Shown piece after piece: positions 1 through 7,525 of a stretch of 14,086 bases of DNA; the first letter of the stretch is position 1, and the number at the start of each line of letters is the position of its first letter. This stretch comes from CAYMTN01 sp964393335. GTDB taxonomy: Bacteria; Chloroflexota; Anaerolineae; Aggregatilineales; Aggregatilineaceae. The notes beneath the pieces are model-generated. The model was not told the DNA's origin. It worked only from the letters and a program-made list of their open reading frames with translations, and did no database searches. The position numbers and the translations under genes were made by a program. The stretch is taken from NCBI GenBank assembly GCA_964393335.1, contig CAYMTN010000144.1, positions 1 through 14,086 on the forward strand, written 5' to 3'.

Positions 1-402
1 TTCCGCGCAGATCGTGCCGCCCGTCATGCCAAAACCGCGCCCGATCACCAGCCGCGCGCCGGGCCGCCGCGTCGAAAGGATCACCGCATGGAACGGACCC
101 AGCGCGTTGCTGTGCGGAATCGATCGCAGGTGCAGGTCGTCGCCGATGATCAATGTGCTGAGGCGGTGCTTCTGCAGGATGGGCACACCATAAAACCTCC
201 AGCCGCGCCCCCAGCGCACGCCCGCCAGTGCGAAGATCAGGCGCGTCATGGGCCAACTGGCTATCCGGCGCAGTTCCAGCCGGACCAGCCAGGGCTGGTT
301 ACGCGCCATGCGCCACGTCCGGGACGACAACCAGGCGTCCGGCGGGGCGGGATCGTACAGGGACTCGCGTGGATCGTGCAGGGACTCGCGTGGATCGTTC
401 AT
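1..402 (-). CDS. Left-handed beta-helix (hexapeptide-repeat) acyltransferase, C-terminus cut by window edge
   Basis: 134 residues are visible and the frame stays open to the left edge. Residues 36-70 are rich in Arg and Trp. From residue 70 (FYGVPILQKH) the sequence reads like the start of the DapH/WbbJ-like acyltransferase family. Recognisable segments are NALGPFHAVILSTRRPGA (99-116) and GMTGGTICAE (125-134), where the beta-helix coils begin. Such enzymes move acetyl or other acyl groups from CoA to sugars or nucleotide sugars, so O- or N-acylation of the glycan made by this cluster is the likely role (inference). The start at 402 forms an ATGA overlap with the stop of the upstream glycosyltransferase and has AGGG 6 nt before it. 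Residues 3-16 are a heptad repeated twice (DPRESLH, DPRESLY), encoded by a 21-bp tandem duplication. An alternative start at 309 would remove this extension. The family call is good; the substrate is unknown. Confidence 0.8.
   Translation of the reverse strand, partial: MNDPRESLHDPRESLYDPAPPDAWLSSRTWRMARNQPWLVRLELRRIASWPMTRLIFALAGVRWGRGWRFYGVPILQKHRLSTLIIGDDLHLRSIPHSNALGPFHAVILSTRRPGARLVIGRGFGMTGGTICAE
358..399. repeat. 21-bp in-frame tandem duplication at the 5' end of the acyltransferase gene
   Basis: Two adjacent 21-bp units (358-378 and 379-399) match at 20 of 21 positions. A fragment of a third unit (ggatcgta) lies at 350-357. Because 21 is a multiple of three, the duplication adds one heptad to the protein (DPRESLH/DPRESLY) without shifting the frame. 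It looks like a recent slippage event in a poorly constrained N-terminal tail. Confidence 0.85.
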
Positions 403-1586
403 AGGTAGCCCTGAATCAAGCCGGTAAGCTGCCGCGCCCGGTGGCGGCAGGTGTGTTCTTTTAAGAAGCGCGCGCGGGCGGCCTGCCTCATCGCCTGCCG
501 CGCGTCGTCGTGATCGAGCAGCCACGTGTAACGCTCGATGGCTTCCTCCGCGCTGTGGACGACGATCAGCTCTTTTTCCGGCTCGAACCACGTTTCGATG
601 CCTTCGTACGGGTTGCACACCATACACGCGCCCAACGACGCCAGCTCAAACGGGCGCGAACTGGACGACGCAAATACCGAGGCGTGCGCCTTACGCGTGA
701 TCACGAGGTTGATTTTGCTGCGGCAGGCATAGTCGCGTAGCTTGCTAAACGACAGGTACGGCAGCATCTTCGTTTTGCCCACGTCGCCCAGGCGCGTGCC
801 GCGCACGGCGAAACGCGCATCCGGCAGTTGCAGGCTTGGCTCGCGCACCATCGCGTCGATCCATTCGGCGCGGTATTCGCGCCCGTGCCCGTAAAAAAAC
901 GCGTCGAGGTCTTGCGGCACGTCAACCGGGATGAACAGGTCTTCGTCCGCGCCGTAAAACAGCGTGTGGACCTCACGCGCGCCGAGATCGAGCAGACCCT
1001 GTTTGCCGCCGTCGCTGTTCGAGATAAACGCCGTGTATTCGGAGAGGTCCGCGCCCTGGTAGATGCGGAAACCGGTGGCGAATCCCATAAAATTTGGCAG
1101 GCTGGCGGGCACGTCGCCGTCATAAAAAAACACCGGCTTACCGTGCCGCTCGACGATGTGGCGGGCCAGGCCGGGGATGTGATTGAGCGGCACCGTGATC
1201 ACCAGCACGGCGTCGATATCCGGCTGTTGGGCCATCACGCGGTCCACGTGCCGCCGCCAGCGCGGCGCGATCACGGTTTGCGCCACGCGGCGCACCACCT
1301 TATCCGGCAGGCTTTCGGCTTCAAGCTGCGTCCCGGCGACCTGGGTCTGCCTGTCGCGCGTCACGCGCCGCATGGCATCACGCGCCAGCTTAAACGCGTC
1401 ACCTTCCAGCCGGGCGGGGTTAGGAGCCGCCCGCCACCAGGGCGACTCAATCGCCGGACCCTGGTACGGAGTCGCGATCACGTCCACGCCGACCTCGTAC
1501 AGCGCCTTGAGCAACTGCCACCAGGCCGGAGTCGCGCTGAACGGCTGGGTCAGGTCCAGTGACGACACAATCACCAGCAGTTTCAT
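399..1586 (-). CDS. CgeB-like glycosyltransferase (GT-B fold)
   Basis: 395 residues. The N-terminal half has a Rossmann-like start (MKLLVIVSSLDL) and a strand/turn DAVLVITVPLNH (125-136), followed by FFYDGDVPASLPNF (153-166). The C-terminal half carries the best family signal: RPFELASLGACMVCNPYEG (311-329), then ETWFEPEKELIV (331-342) and a helical tail. This matches the glycosyl transferase group 1_2 (CgeB/DUF3880-like) pattern, in which F-E and G-A-C mark the nucleotide-sugar pocket. It differs clearly from the six GT4-type enzymes upstream. The probable role is cytoplasmic addition of one sugar to the growing glycan; donor and acceptor cannot be read from the sequence. The start at 1586 has GAGGTGG at 1594-1600. 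A 28-bp gap separates it from the SGNH gene upstream, and its stop overlaps the acyltransferase start. Confidence 0.78.
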   Translation of the reverse strand: MKLLVIVSSLDLTQPFSATPAWWQLLKALYEVGVDVIATPYQGPAIESPWWRAAPNPARLEGDAFKLARDAMRRVTRDRQTQVAGTQLEAESLPDKVVRRVAQTVIAPRWRRHVDRVMAQQPDIDAVLVITVPLNHIPGLARHIVERHGKPVFFYDGDVPASLPNFMGFATGFRIYQGADLSEYTAFISNSDGGKQGLLDLGAREVHTLFYGADEDLFIPVDVPQDLDAFFYGHGREYRAEWIDAMVREPSLQLPDARFAVRGTRLGDVGKTKMLPYLSFSKLRDYACRSKINLVITRKAHASVFASSSSRPFELASLGACMVCNPYEGIETWFEPEKELIVVHSAEEAIERYTWLLDHDDARQAMRQAARARFLKEHTCRHRARQLTGLIQGYL

Positions 1587-1614
1587 ACCGTTCCCACCTC
1601 TGGATCGTAATCAG

Positions 1615-2799
1615 TTAGCCGAATACCAGACCGGAGTCGCGCACCCAGTGCGCCAGCAGATCCGCCGTCAGCGCGTGACCCGCCGGGTTAAAGTGCCCGT
1701 CCACCGGGTAATACAGGCGCGTGCTCGACAGGCTGAACGGCTCCAGCAGGTTCAGCGCGGGAATATCACGCGCGGCCAGTAGCGCCAGCACGGACCGCGT
1801 CGGGCGCTCGCGGTCGAGCGCCGCCGGGTCGAGATCGGGCAGCCGGGCGAGCGTGGCGTCCCAATCGCCGTCATACACCTGGCGGCGGTCCGGGATGACG
1901 AACACGCCGAAGCGCGCGCCGTCGCCCGTAACTGCCGCCTGAAGCTGCGCCAGCGCGTGATCGGTGACCGTCCATGCTGCCGCCCAGGTATCATCTGGCG
2001 GCAGGTATACGCCCATCGGCACGCGCAGCGCCTGCTGCGTGGTCGTGTCTGGATCACCGACTTCGACGCGGTCCGGCGTGCCGGTGTCCGCGACCGCACC
2101 TGACACGGCATTGACCAGGTACACGTTGTGGCGCAGCCAGCTCAAGACGCGCCGCCGCGTTTGCATCCCTGGCTGGTGCAGCGTGCCATCCGGCGAAAAG
2201 TACGGGAAATCGACCGTATCCACGCCGTTCCAGGCTTTGATCAGCGGGGCATGGTTATCGACTACGTCATTCCCCACGTAGAATCCAAGCAGCACGAGAT
2301 CGGGATCGTAACGACGGCCTTCGACGGTGTAGTACAGGTATTCTTGCGTGGTGCCAAGCCCAAAATGCCCCGCGTTGATCACCTCGACTGTGATCCCCGG
2401 CGGCGCGGACTCGTTCAACAGCGCTTCCAACTGCCGCGCGAAATTCGTTTCCAGCGGCACTTCCCGCGCCTGACCATACGAATCGGACAGGATCAGCACG
2501 CGCAAGACGCCCGCCGGTTTGGCGCGATCATGCTCGACATCGTGCAGACCCCGGCTGTTATTCACGACGAGGTTCTCAAATTCGCCGCTTCTGCTGGCAT
2601 ACACGTATTGCTCGTGCGGGCGCAGTTCATATCCCACGCGATTGTTAAAATCCTGCGCCCAACCGGGCAGCGGCTCGAAACCGAACACTATCCGCCCCGC
2701 GATCTCGATCAGGGCAGCGGCACAAAACAACCCGATCACCAGCGCCAGACTGCGCCCCAGGCAACCCACCGCGCGGTGCCCTGGCCGGGACGCGCTCAT
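1615..2799 (-). CDS. Membrane-anchored SGNH/GDSL hydrolase-like protein
   Basis: 394 residues. A single hydrophobic segment at about 18-40, preceded by basic residues (RPGHR, GR), should act as an uncleaved signal anchor that places the rest outside the membrane. SGNH blocks are visible in order: block I LILSDSYGQ (102-110) with candidate nucleophile Ser107; a block II-like NAGHFGLGT (142-150); block III GFYVGNDVVDN (172-182) with Asn177; and block V DGHFNPAGH (367-375) with Asp367/His369. The last resembles the D-x-H-(W/F)-N motif of AlgX/AlgJ-type proteins. Those relatives acetylate or deacetylate exopolysaccharides, so acting on acyl groups of this cluster's glycan is a reasonable inference. 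Ser-Asp-Ser replaces the usual Gly-Asp-Ser. The ATG overlaps the stop of the GT upstream (ATGA). Whether it acts as esterase or acyltransferase is undecided. Confidence 0.8.
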   Translation of the reverse strand: MSASRPGHRAVGCLGRSLALVIGLFCAAALIEIAGRIVFGFEPLPGWAQDFNNRVGYELRPHEQYVYASRSGEFENLVVNNSRGLHDVEHDRAKPAGVLRVLILSDSYGQAREVPLETNFARQLEALLNESAPPGITVEVINAGHFGLGTTQEYLYYTVEGRRYDPDLVLLGFYVGNDVVDNHAPLIKAWNGVDTVDFPYFSPDGTLHQPGMQTRRRVLSWLRHNVYLVNAVSGAVADTGTPDRVEVGDPDTTTQQALRVPMGVYLPPDDTWAAAWTVTDHALAQLQAAVTGDGARFGVFVIPDRRQVYDGDWDATLARLPDLDPAALDRERPTRSVLALLAARDIPALNLLEPFSLSSTRLYYPVDGHFNPAGHALTADLLAHWVRDSGLVFG

Positions 2800-4052
2800 G
2801 ATCGCCTCCGGCGGGCGAGCGCCCGCTCGAAGATAGCCAGCATGGCCTCAGCCTGGTGCCGCAGCGTGAACTGTCCCTCCAGCCGGGCGCGCCCGGCAGC
2901 CGCCATCCGCCGCCGCAGCGGCTCGTCGGACAGCAGCCTGGTCAGGCGGTCCGCCAGTGCGTCGATATCATACGGATTGACGATGAAACCCGTCTCACCG
3001 TCGACGACGGCTTCACGCGCGCCACCAAAACACGTCGTCACCGGGGGCGCACCTGCCGCCATCCCCTCGAGATTCACCGTCGGGAACGAGTCAAAACAGA
3101 TGGACGGCGTGGCGACCACGTCCGCCAGCCGGTACGCGGTCGCCAACTCAGCCGCTTCCAACCAGCCGCCGAGCACAATTTCCCTGGCCAGATCGGGGTT
3201 ATCGTGCATCAACTGCCGCGTGTAATCCGATGAACGAGAGAGCACCAACAGCGCCGCGTCCGGCACAGTATGTTTGACACGCCGCAGCGCCGCCAAAAGC
3301 TGCTGATCACCTTTGTGGTGATTGAGCCGCCCGCCGAACAGGATCACGCGCCGCCCATCCAGCCGCAAACGCTGGCGTAGCACGTCGATCCCGGCTTCCG
3401 GCACGTCGAACAGCGCCGGGTCCAACCCGTTATGCACCACGTCAAAGGGCGGCAGGCGATTCGCTTCCAGGGCGCGCTTCAACTCGTGGCTGACAGCGAC
3501 GCGCTCGTCCACGAAATAGGTCATCGTATGCCGGATCGACAGGTTGCGCGCCGGATTCCAGCGCAGCCGCATCTGGCGCACGTTGTAACCAAACGGCAGC
3601 CGGTAGTCGAACCCGTCACACCGTTCGGGGGCTGCCGGGTCGATGAATGCGGTCAGCTTGGTGTACGCAAACGGCAGGACGTCATGCGCGGTGAACACGG
3701 TCGCGGCCCCGGCGTAACGCCCGATCACCAGGCTGTGATAACCGAGATGGTGGTGCACGTTGTGCGCGTTGACCACGTCCGGCCTCAACCGGCGCAGCAG
3801 CACGTTCAGGGGCCGGATCGTCTGGGGATTGACCAACCCGAACCACGCGGTCCACCGGTTGGCATACTGCGAATGCAGCAGGTGAACGGTCAAGCCCTCA
3901 CGCGTCTCGACGTGCGGCGGGCCGGGCGTGGCCGTGATAAACGTCACGCGATGCCCGGCGGCCACCAATCCATGCCCAAGCTGCCAGGCGATTCGCCCCG
4001 CGCCGCCGGGACTTTCAGGAGGTAACGTATCGCTGAGGATTACGATATGCAT
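2796..4052 (-). CDS. GT4-type glycosyltransferase (first gene after the internal promoter)
   Basis: 418 residues, the longest of the GT4-type enzymes here. The N-terminal acceptor domain starts MHIVILSDTLPPESPGGAGR, with the glycine-rich loop typical of GT4, and includes the His-rich NAHNVHHHLGYH (95-106). The donor domain begins near 205 (VVHNGLDPALF). It carries GGRLNHHKG (240-248), giving the phosphate-binding Arg242 and Lys247. The usual E-x7-E motif reads DSFPTVNLE, so Asp321 takes the first position and Glu329 the second. It ends with the expected GGAREAVVDGETGFIV segment. It is probably a retaining transferase using a nucleotide-diphosphate sugar at the inner face of the membrane. The ATG at 4052 has only a weak ribosome-binding site. 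The gene follows the only sizeable gap in the cluster (67 bp), which contains a promoter. Donor sugar unknown. Confidence 0.85.
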   Translation of the reverse strand: MHIVILSDTLPPESPGGAGRIAWQLGHGLVAAGHRVTFITATPGPPHVETREGLTVHLLHSQYANRWTAWFGLVNPQTIRPLNVLLRRLRPDVVNAHNVHHHLGYHSLVIGRYAGAATVFTAHDVLPFAYTKLTAFIDPAAPERCDGFDYRLPFGYNVRQMRLRWNPARNLSIRHTMTYFVDERVAVSHELKRALEANRLPPFDVVHNGLDPALFDVPEAGIDVLRQRLRLDGRRVILFGGRLNHHKGDQQLLAALRRVKHTVPDAALLVLSRSSDYTRQLMHDNPDLAREIVLGGWLEAAELATAYRLADVVATPSICFDSFPTVNLEGMAAGAPPVTTCFGGAREAVVDGETGFIVNPYDIDALADRLTRLLSDEPLRRRMAAAGRARLEGQFTLRHQAEAMLAIFERALARRRRS

Positions 4053-4094
4053 GGAGCATACAGCCTGTTCATGACGTGTGGAAGACGCTTATCA

Positions 4095-4123
4095 AGCATA
4101 ACACACACCGGGAGAAGTGTCAG
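4095..4123 (-). promoter_or_regulatory. Internal promoter upstream of the four distal polysaccharide genes
   Basis: On the minus strand, a -35 box CTGACA (4118-4123, 5/6 to TTGACA) is separated by exactly 17 bp from a -10 box TATGCT (4095-4100). A TGT just upstream of the -10 gives an extended -10 (TGn). Transcription would start about 35 nt before the ATG at 4052. The -35 overlaps the last codons of the upstream gene. The match is by eye; no expression evidence is available. Confidence 0.55.
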
Positions 4124-5235
4124 GCCAGAACTTGCTCGTAGAGCGCCCTGACACGCGCCGCCACCGCCGCCCAATCCTGCGTGCGTGCGTACGCCCGTCC
4201 TGCCGCGCCCATCTGCGCGCGCCGCGCGTCATCGGCGAGCAGGCGCGTGATGGCTGCCGCCAGCGCGGGCACGTCGTCTTGCGGCACCAGCAGCCCGGTT
4301 TCGCCGTCGATCACGGCCTCCTCGACGCCGCTGCCCGCCGTACCGACGACCGGCAGGCCGCTGGCACTGGCTTCGAGAAAGACCAATCCAAAACCCTCAA
4401 ATCTGCCGCCGACATTCAGCGCTGGCAGCGCGAACACGTCCGCATGTTGGTACCAGCCGATCAACTCGTCCTCCGGGATCATGCCGACCAGGTGCACGCA
4501 GTCCGCCAGCCCGGACTCCGCGATCTGCTGCCGGACCTGCGCCAGGTACGCGGCGTCGTCCTGCCGCCCGGTGATGATCACCTGCATGTCCGGCACCTGT
4601 TGGCGGATACGCGCCGCCGCCGCGACCAACAGATGCGTGCCCTTACGCGGCTTGACCCCACCCGACGCAAGCACCGTCGGGCCGCGTTTGTCCGGCGCAG
4701 GGGCGGCCCCCTGGAAGCGGTCCGCGTGCACGCCGTTGCGGATCACGGTCAGCGCCGCGCCGGGCAAGACCGCGCGGACCTGTGCGGCGGTGTAGTCGCT
4801 GACCGCGATCAGGCCCGCACAGCGGGACGCGCGGCGGTAGGCGCGGCGGTACAGCCCGCCGACCAGACGCCGCCGGACGGTCTGCGGCACATACGTCCCG
4901 TGCGCGGTGACGACCAGGGGGCGCGGTCCGGCGCTCCACGCGCCGAGCAGGCTGTACGGCTCCGCGATGACGTGCAGCAGGTCGCAATCCTGCGCGGCGC
5001 GGCGCACGCGTCCCCCCGCCAGCAGCGAACGCAGCAGGAATCGGCGCTGCGGCGGCACGAGATGCGGCAGCACCGGGCGCACGTCCGCCAGCGATACGCC
5101 GTCCGGCGGCGTGACGGCTTGCGTCAGCGCGACGACGTCCACACCCAGGTCGCCGAGCGCGCGCGCCAGTTCCAGCGCGTATCGCGCCCAGCCGTAGCCG
5201 GGATCAAGCGCCGGAGTCAGGAAGGCGACTCTCAT
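4120..5235 (-). CDS. GT4-type glycosyltransferase
   Basis: 371 residues from ATG 5235, where MRVAFLTPALDPGYGWARYA gives a normal GT4 N-terminus. That start forms an ATGA overlap with the preceding stop; the frame continues 16 codons further upstream, but that stretch lies inside the neighbour and is not GT-like. The acceptor domain includes LVVTAHGTY (107-115) and AVSDYTAAQVR (144-154). The donor domain starts at VIRNGVHADRF (164-174). It has GGVKPRKG (192-199) as the phosphate-binding loop, and a complete E-x7-E motif, FEGFGLVFLE (Glu280, Glu288), followed by GLPVVGT. It is a retaining GT-B enzyme, expected to be cytosolic or peripheral to the membrane. Its sugar specificity cannot be inferred. 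Confidence 0.88.
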   Translation of the reverse strand: MRVAFLTPALDPGYGWARYALELARALGDLGVDVVALTQAVTPPDGVSLADVRPVLPHLVPPQRRFLLRSLLAGGRVRRAAQDCDLLHVIAEPYSLLGAWSAGPRPLVVTAHGTYVPQTVRRRLVGGLYRRAYRRASRCAGLIAVSDYTAAQVRAVLPGAALTVIRNGVHADRFQGAAPAPDKRGPTVLASGGVKPRKGTHLLVAAAARIRQQVPDMQVIITGRQDDAAYLAQVRQQIAESGLADCVHLVGMIPEDELIGWYQHADVFALPALNVGGRFEGFGLVFLEASASGLPVVGTAGSGVEEAVIDGETGLLVPQDDVPALAAAITRLLADDARRAQMGAAGRAYARTQDWAAVAARVRALYEQVLA

Positions 5236-6437
5236 TGGTGCGCCTCCACAAAGGTGCGAATGTGCGCGGCACGCGCCGCCCACGTGTACTGCCGGGCGTC
5301 GGCCTGGGCCTGCGCGCCGATCCGCTGGCGCAGATCGCGGTCAGCCTGCGCGCGCCCGACCGCCTCAGCCAGGGCCGCCGCGTCACCGGGCGAGACCAAC
5401 AGCGCATTCTCGCCGTCGCGCAGCACTTCGGCAAAACCCGGCAGGTCCGACGCGACCAGCGCCCGGCCAGACGCCATGTATTCAAACAGCTTGATCGGGG
5501 ACGTGTAGTAGGCGAAATGATCGGTCCAGGGATGCGGCATGGCACAGATGTCACACGCGCTGAGATACAGCGGGACACGATCGGGCGGCACCTGCCCTGC
5601 CGCCAAAAACCGCGCCGGGTCCAGGCCCGCCGCGATCCAGCGCTGGCGCAGCTTTTCGACCATCTCGTCCGGCCCGCCGACCAGCCCCAGATACACCCCT
5701 TCGACTTGCGCCAGCGCATCGATCAGCAGCCCGACCCCTTTGTCGATGCCCATCAGGTGCAGCCGCCCGACCCAGCCAATGATGAACGCGTCGCGCGGCC
5801 AGCCGATCTGGGCGCGGGCCTCGGCCTGCGCGGGCACATCTGCGAAACGGGCCGCGCGGTAGCCGTCGTGCGCCACCAAGACACGCTCCGCGCCCAGCGC
5901 GCGCATGTCGTCGCCCAGGTGCCCGGTGATCGCCACCGTGAACGCGCGCCGCGCGATGAAGCCCTGCAAAGACCGCCCGGCCCGCGACGTGTGGCGCTGG
6001 TGTACTTCGTAGATCAAGGGGGTACGCGGGCGCAGCAGCGGGCGCAATAGCGCTAGCGCGAAGCCGGTAAACACGTCGCGCGTGTAGAGCACGTCCACAC
6101 GGCGAAAAAGCAGCCAGATCAGCAGCGACAGCAGGTACGTGACGGTCTGCACCAAGAACGCGACGTGGTAGCGTGGGAACAGCGGGAACAGGTCCACGCA
6201 GGGCAGGCGCGTGAAGGCGAAAGTCCGCGCCACGCCGTAATGCTCCCACAGCGAACGAACCGCGCGCATCTCCGGCGTGTTGAAGCGGCGCGGCGCGACC
6301 AGCGTCACGGCGTACCCAGCTCCCGCCAGCGCCTCGCCCATCTGCACGATCTGCAAGCCGTGCGCTTTTTCGGTCGGCAGGCGGTTGTTGGCGCAGTAGA
6401 CGAGACGCGGCGCGGCCATAGGGCGCGGCTCAGGCAT
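5232..6437 (-). CDS. GT4-type glycosyltransferase with a hydrophobic membrane-associating segment
   Basis: 401 residues from ATG 6437. Three ATGs compete (6446, 6437, 6419). GGGAGG at 6447-6452 abuts the first, sits 9 nt before the second and is too far from the third, so 6437 is preferred; the protein then overlaps the preceding gene by 8 nt. The N-terminus carries YCANNRLPTEKAHGLQ (14-29), typical of one GT4 subgroup. A strongly hydrophobic stretch at about 92-111, followed by FRRVDVLYTRD, probably docks the enzyme on the membrane. The donor domain has WVGRLHLMGIDKG (Arg225, Lys233). The E-x7-E region is replaced by SPIKLFEYMASG (313-324), the S-P-x-K-x-F-E-Y-M form, where only Glu319 remains. 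Probable sugar transfer to a lipid-linked acceptor; donor unknown. Confidence 0.85.
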   Translation of the reverse strand: MPEPRPMAAPRLVYCANNRLPTEKAHGLQIVQMGEALAGAGYAVTLVAPRRFNTPEMRAVRSLWEHYGVARTFAFTRLPCVDLFPLFPRYHVAFLVQTVTYLLSLLIWLLFRRVDVLYTRDVFTGFALALLRPLLRPRTPLIYEVHQRHTSRAGRSLQGFIARRAFTVAITGHLGDDMRALGAERVLVAHDGYRAARFADVPAQAEARAQIGWPRDAFIIGWVGRLHLMGIDKGVGLLIDALAQVEGVYLGLVGGPDEMVEKLRQRWIAAGLDPARFLAAGQVPPDRVPLYLSACDICAMPHPWTDHFAYYTSPIKLFEYMASGRALVASDLPGFAEVLRDGENALLVSPGDAAALAEAVGRAQADRDLRQRIGAQAQADARQYTWAARAAHIRTFVEAHQ

Positions 6438-7509
6438 GGGGGGCATCCTCCCGCATCAACGCGGCCATCCGATCCATCAGGCCATCGAGTGAATGGGCCG
6501 CCAGCGCCCGCGCGCGCAGGTCCGCCCCGATGGCCGCCCGCCGCGCCGGTTCCAGCGCCAGCAGCCGCGCCAGCCGATCCGCCAGCGCGTCGAGTCCGCT
6601 GTCAAACGGCAGGTACAGCAGGTCCGACGCGTCGCCCAACAGCGGCACAAAATCCGGGTTGGTGACGAGCGTCGGTTTGCCGACCAGCATCGATTCGAGC
6701 GCGGCTTTGTCAAACAGGCCGGGCGGGCTGAGGTTGACCGCCAGCGCGCAGCCACCCAAGACACCCGCCAACTGCTCGTGAGGCAGCGGCCCGGTGAACG
6801 TCACCGGCGGAGCGGGGTCCAGGCTGTGCGCCAGCGATTCCAATTCGGCGGGATAGTCCGGCTCGTTTTCGACTGGCCCGCCAGCGATCACCACGCGGAA
6901 CGGCCCCACGTCGCCGCGCTCCACGATCAGTGACGCGGTCCGCGAAGCGGCGCGCAGCAGCCAGTCCTGCCGTTTGATGCGCGCCAGCCGCGCGGCCAGC
7001 ACGATCTCCGGCGGCGTATGCTCGCCTGTGGACGGGGGGAACAGGCCCGCTTCGATGCCGTGTCCCATCACCGTCACCTTGTTTGACGGCAGCGGAAAAC
7101 TGCCCGCCGACGCGGTCAGGATGCGCGTCACCAGACCGTGCGCGAGGCGCAGTTCCGCGCTGATCTGGCGGTGCGTGTACCACAACCACAGCGGCTTGTG
7201 AGACAGGCGCGTCCAGGGCGCGGCGAACAACACGTAACGCGGGATCATGTGGCACAACACGCCGTCCATCTGGGGCACCAACGCGTGCAGATGCTGCGTC
7301 AAGCGCCACGCCTGCGCCGCCCGCCCTGCCCCGGACTCCTTGCCCATGCTGTAGGCGGTCACGTTGGGCGGCAGCGCGGGATCGGCGTGTTCCTGGCAGA
7401 TCACGTCCAGGTGGTCCACGCGCGCGGCCAGCGTCTCGACCCAGCGCATGACAAAACCCAGGCGGTCGTCGGCGGGATCGAGCTTACGTGTGATCAGCAG
7501 CCAGCGCAT
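6430..7509 (-). CDS. GT4-type glycosyltransferase, short form
   Basis: 359 residues, the shortest GT4-type protein in the set. The N-terminal domain starts MRWLLITRKLDPADDRLGF and lacks the usual Gly-Gly loop. It contains PLWLWYTHRQIS (106-117), as in transferases with an aromatic-rich acceptor cleft. The donor domain starts near VTVMGHGIEAGLF (145-157). It has AARLARIKRQDW (172-183), supplying Arg174 and Lys179. The last motif is SPPGLFDKAALESMLVGKP (261-279), a variant with F-D-K-A-x-L-E in place of E-x7-E; Glu272 is the conserved acid. A strong ribosome-binding site (AAGGAG, 7518-7523) lies 8 nt before the ATG, within the 16-bp gap to the preceding gene, so it may be translated well. Sugar specificity unknown. 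Confidence 0.83.
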   Translation of the reverse strand: MRWLLITRKLDPADDRLGFVMRWVETLAARVDHLDVICQEHADPALPPNVTAYSMGKESGAGRAAQAWRLTQHLHALVPQMDGVLCHMIPRYVLFAAPWTRLSHKPLWLWYTHRQISAELRLAHGLVTRILTASAGSFPLPSNKVTVMGHGIEAGLFPPSTGEHTPPEIVLAARLARIKRQDWLLRAASRTASLIVERGDVGPFRVVIAGGPVENEPDYPAELESLAHSLDPAPPVTFTGPLPHEQLAGVLGGCALAVNLSPPGLFDKAALESMLVGKPTLVTNPDFVPLLGDASDLLYLPFDSGLDALADRLARLLALEPARRAAIGADLRARALAAHSLDGLMDRMAALMREDAPHA

Positions 7510-7525
7510 ACGGCAGACTCCTTCG

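Noticed and set aside
828..1562. Plus-strand frame of 244 codons opposite the CgeB-like transferase
   Set aside because: It is rich in Arg, Val and His with no motif; it is a mirror of the real gene.
2128..3225. Plus-strand open frame of 365 codons across the SGNH/GT junction
   Set aside because: It spans two minus-strand genes with recognisable catalytic motifs and shows no family signal itself.
4087..4097. Small hairpin GCTT-ATC-AAGC near the internal promoter
   Set aside because: The stem is only 4 bp with a 3-nt loop, too weak to call a terminator or operator, and it overlaps the -10 box.
4117..5508. Long plus-strand open frame (463 codons) opposite the glycosyltransferases
   Set aside because: Its translation is Arg/Ala/Asp-rich with no domain signature, while the minus-strand frames here are clear GT4-type proteins. 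Long antisense frames are common in GC-rich DNA.
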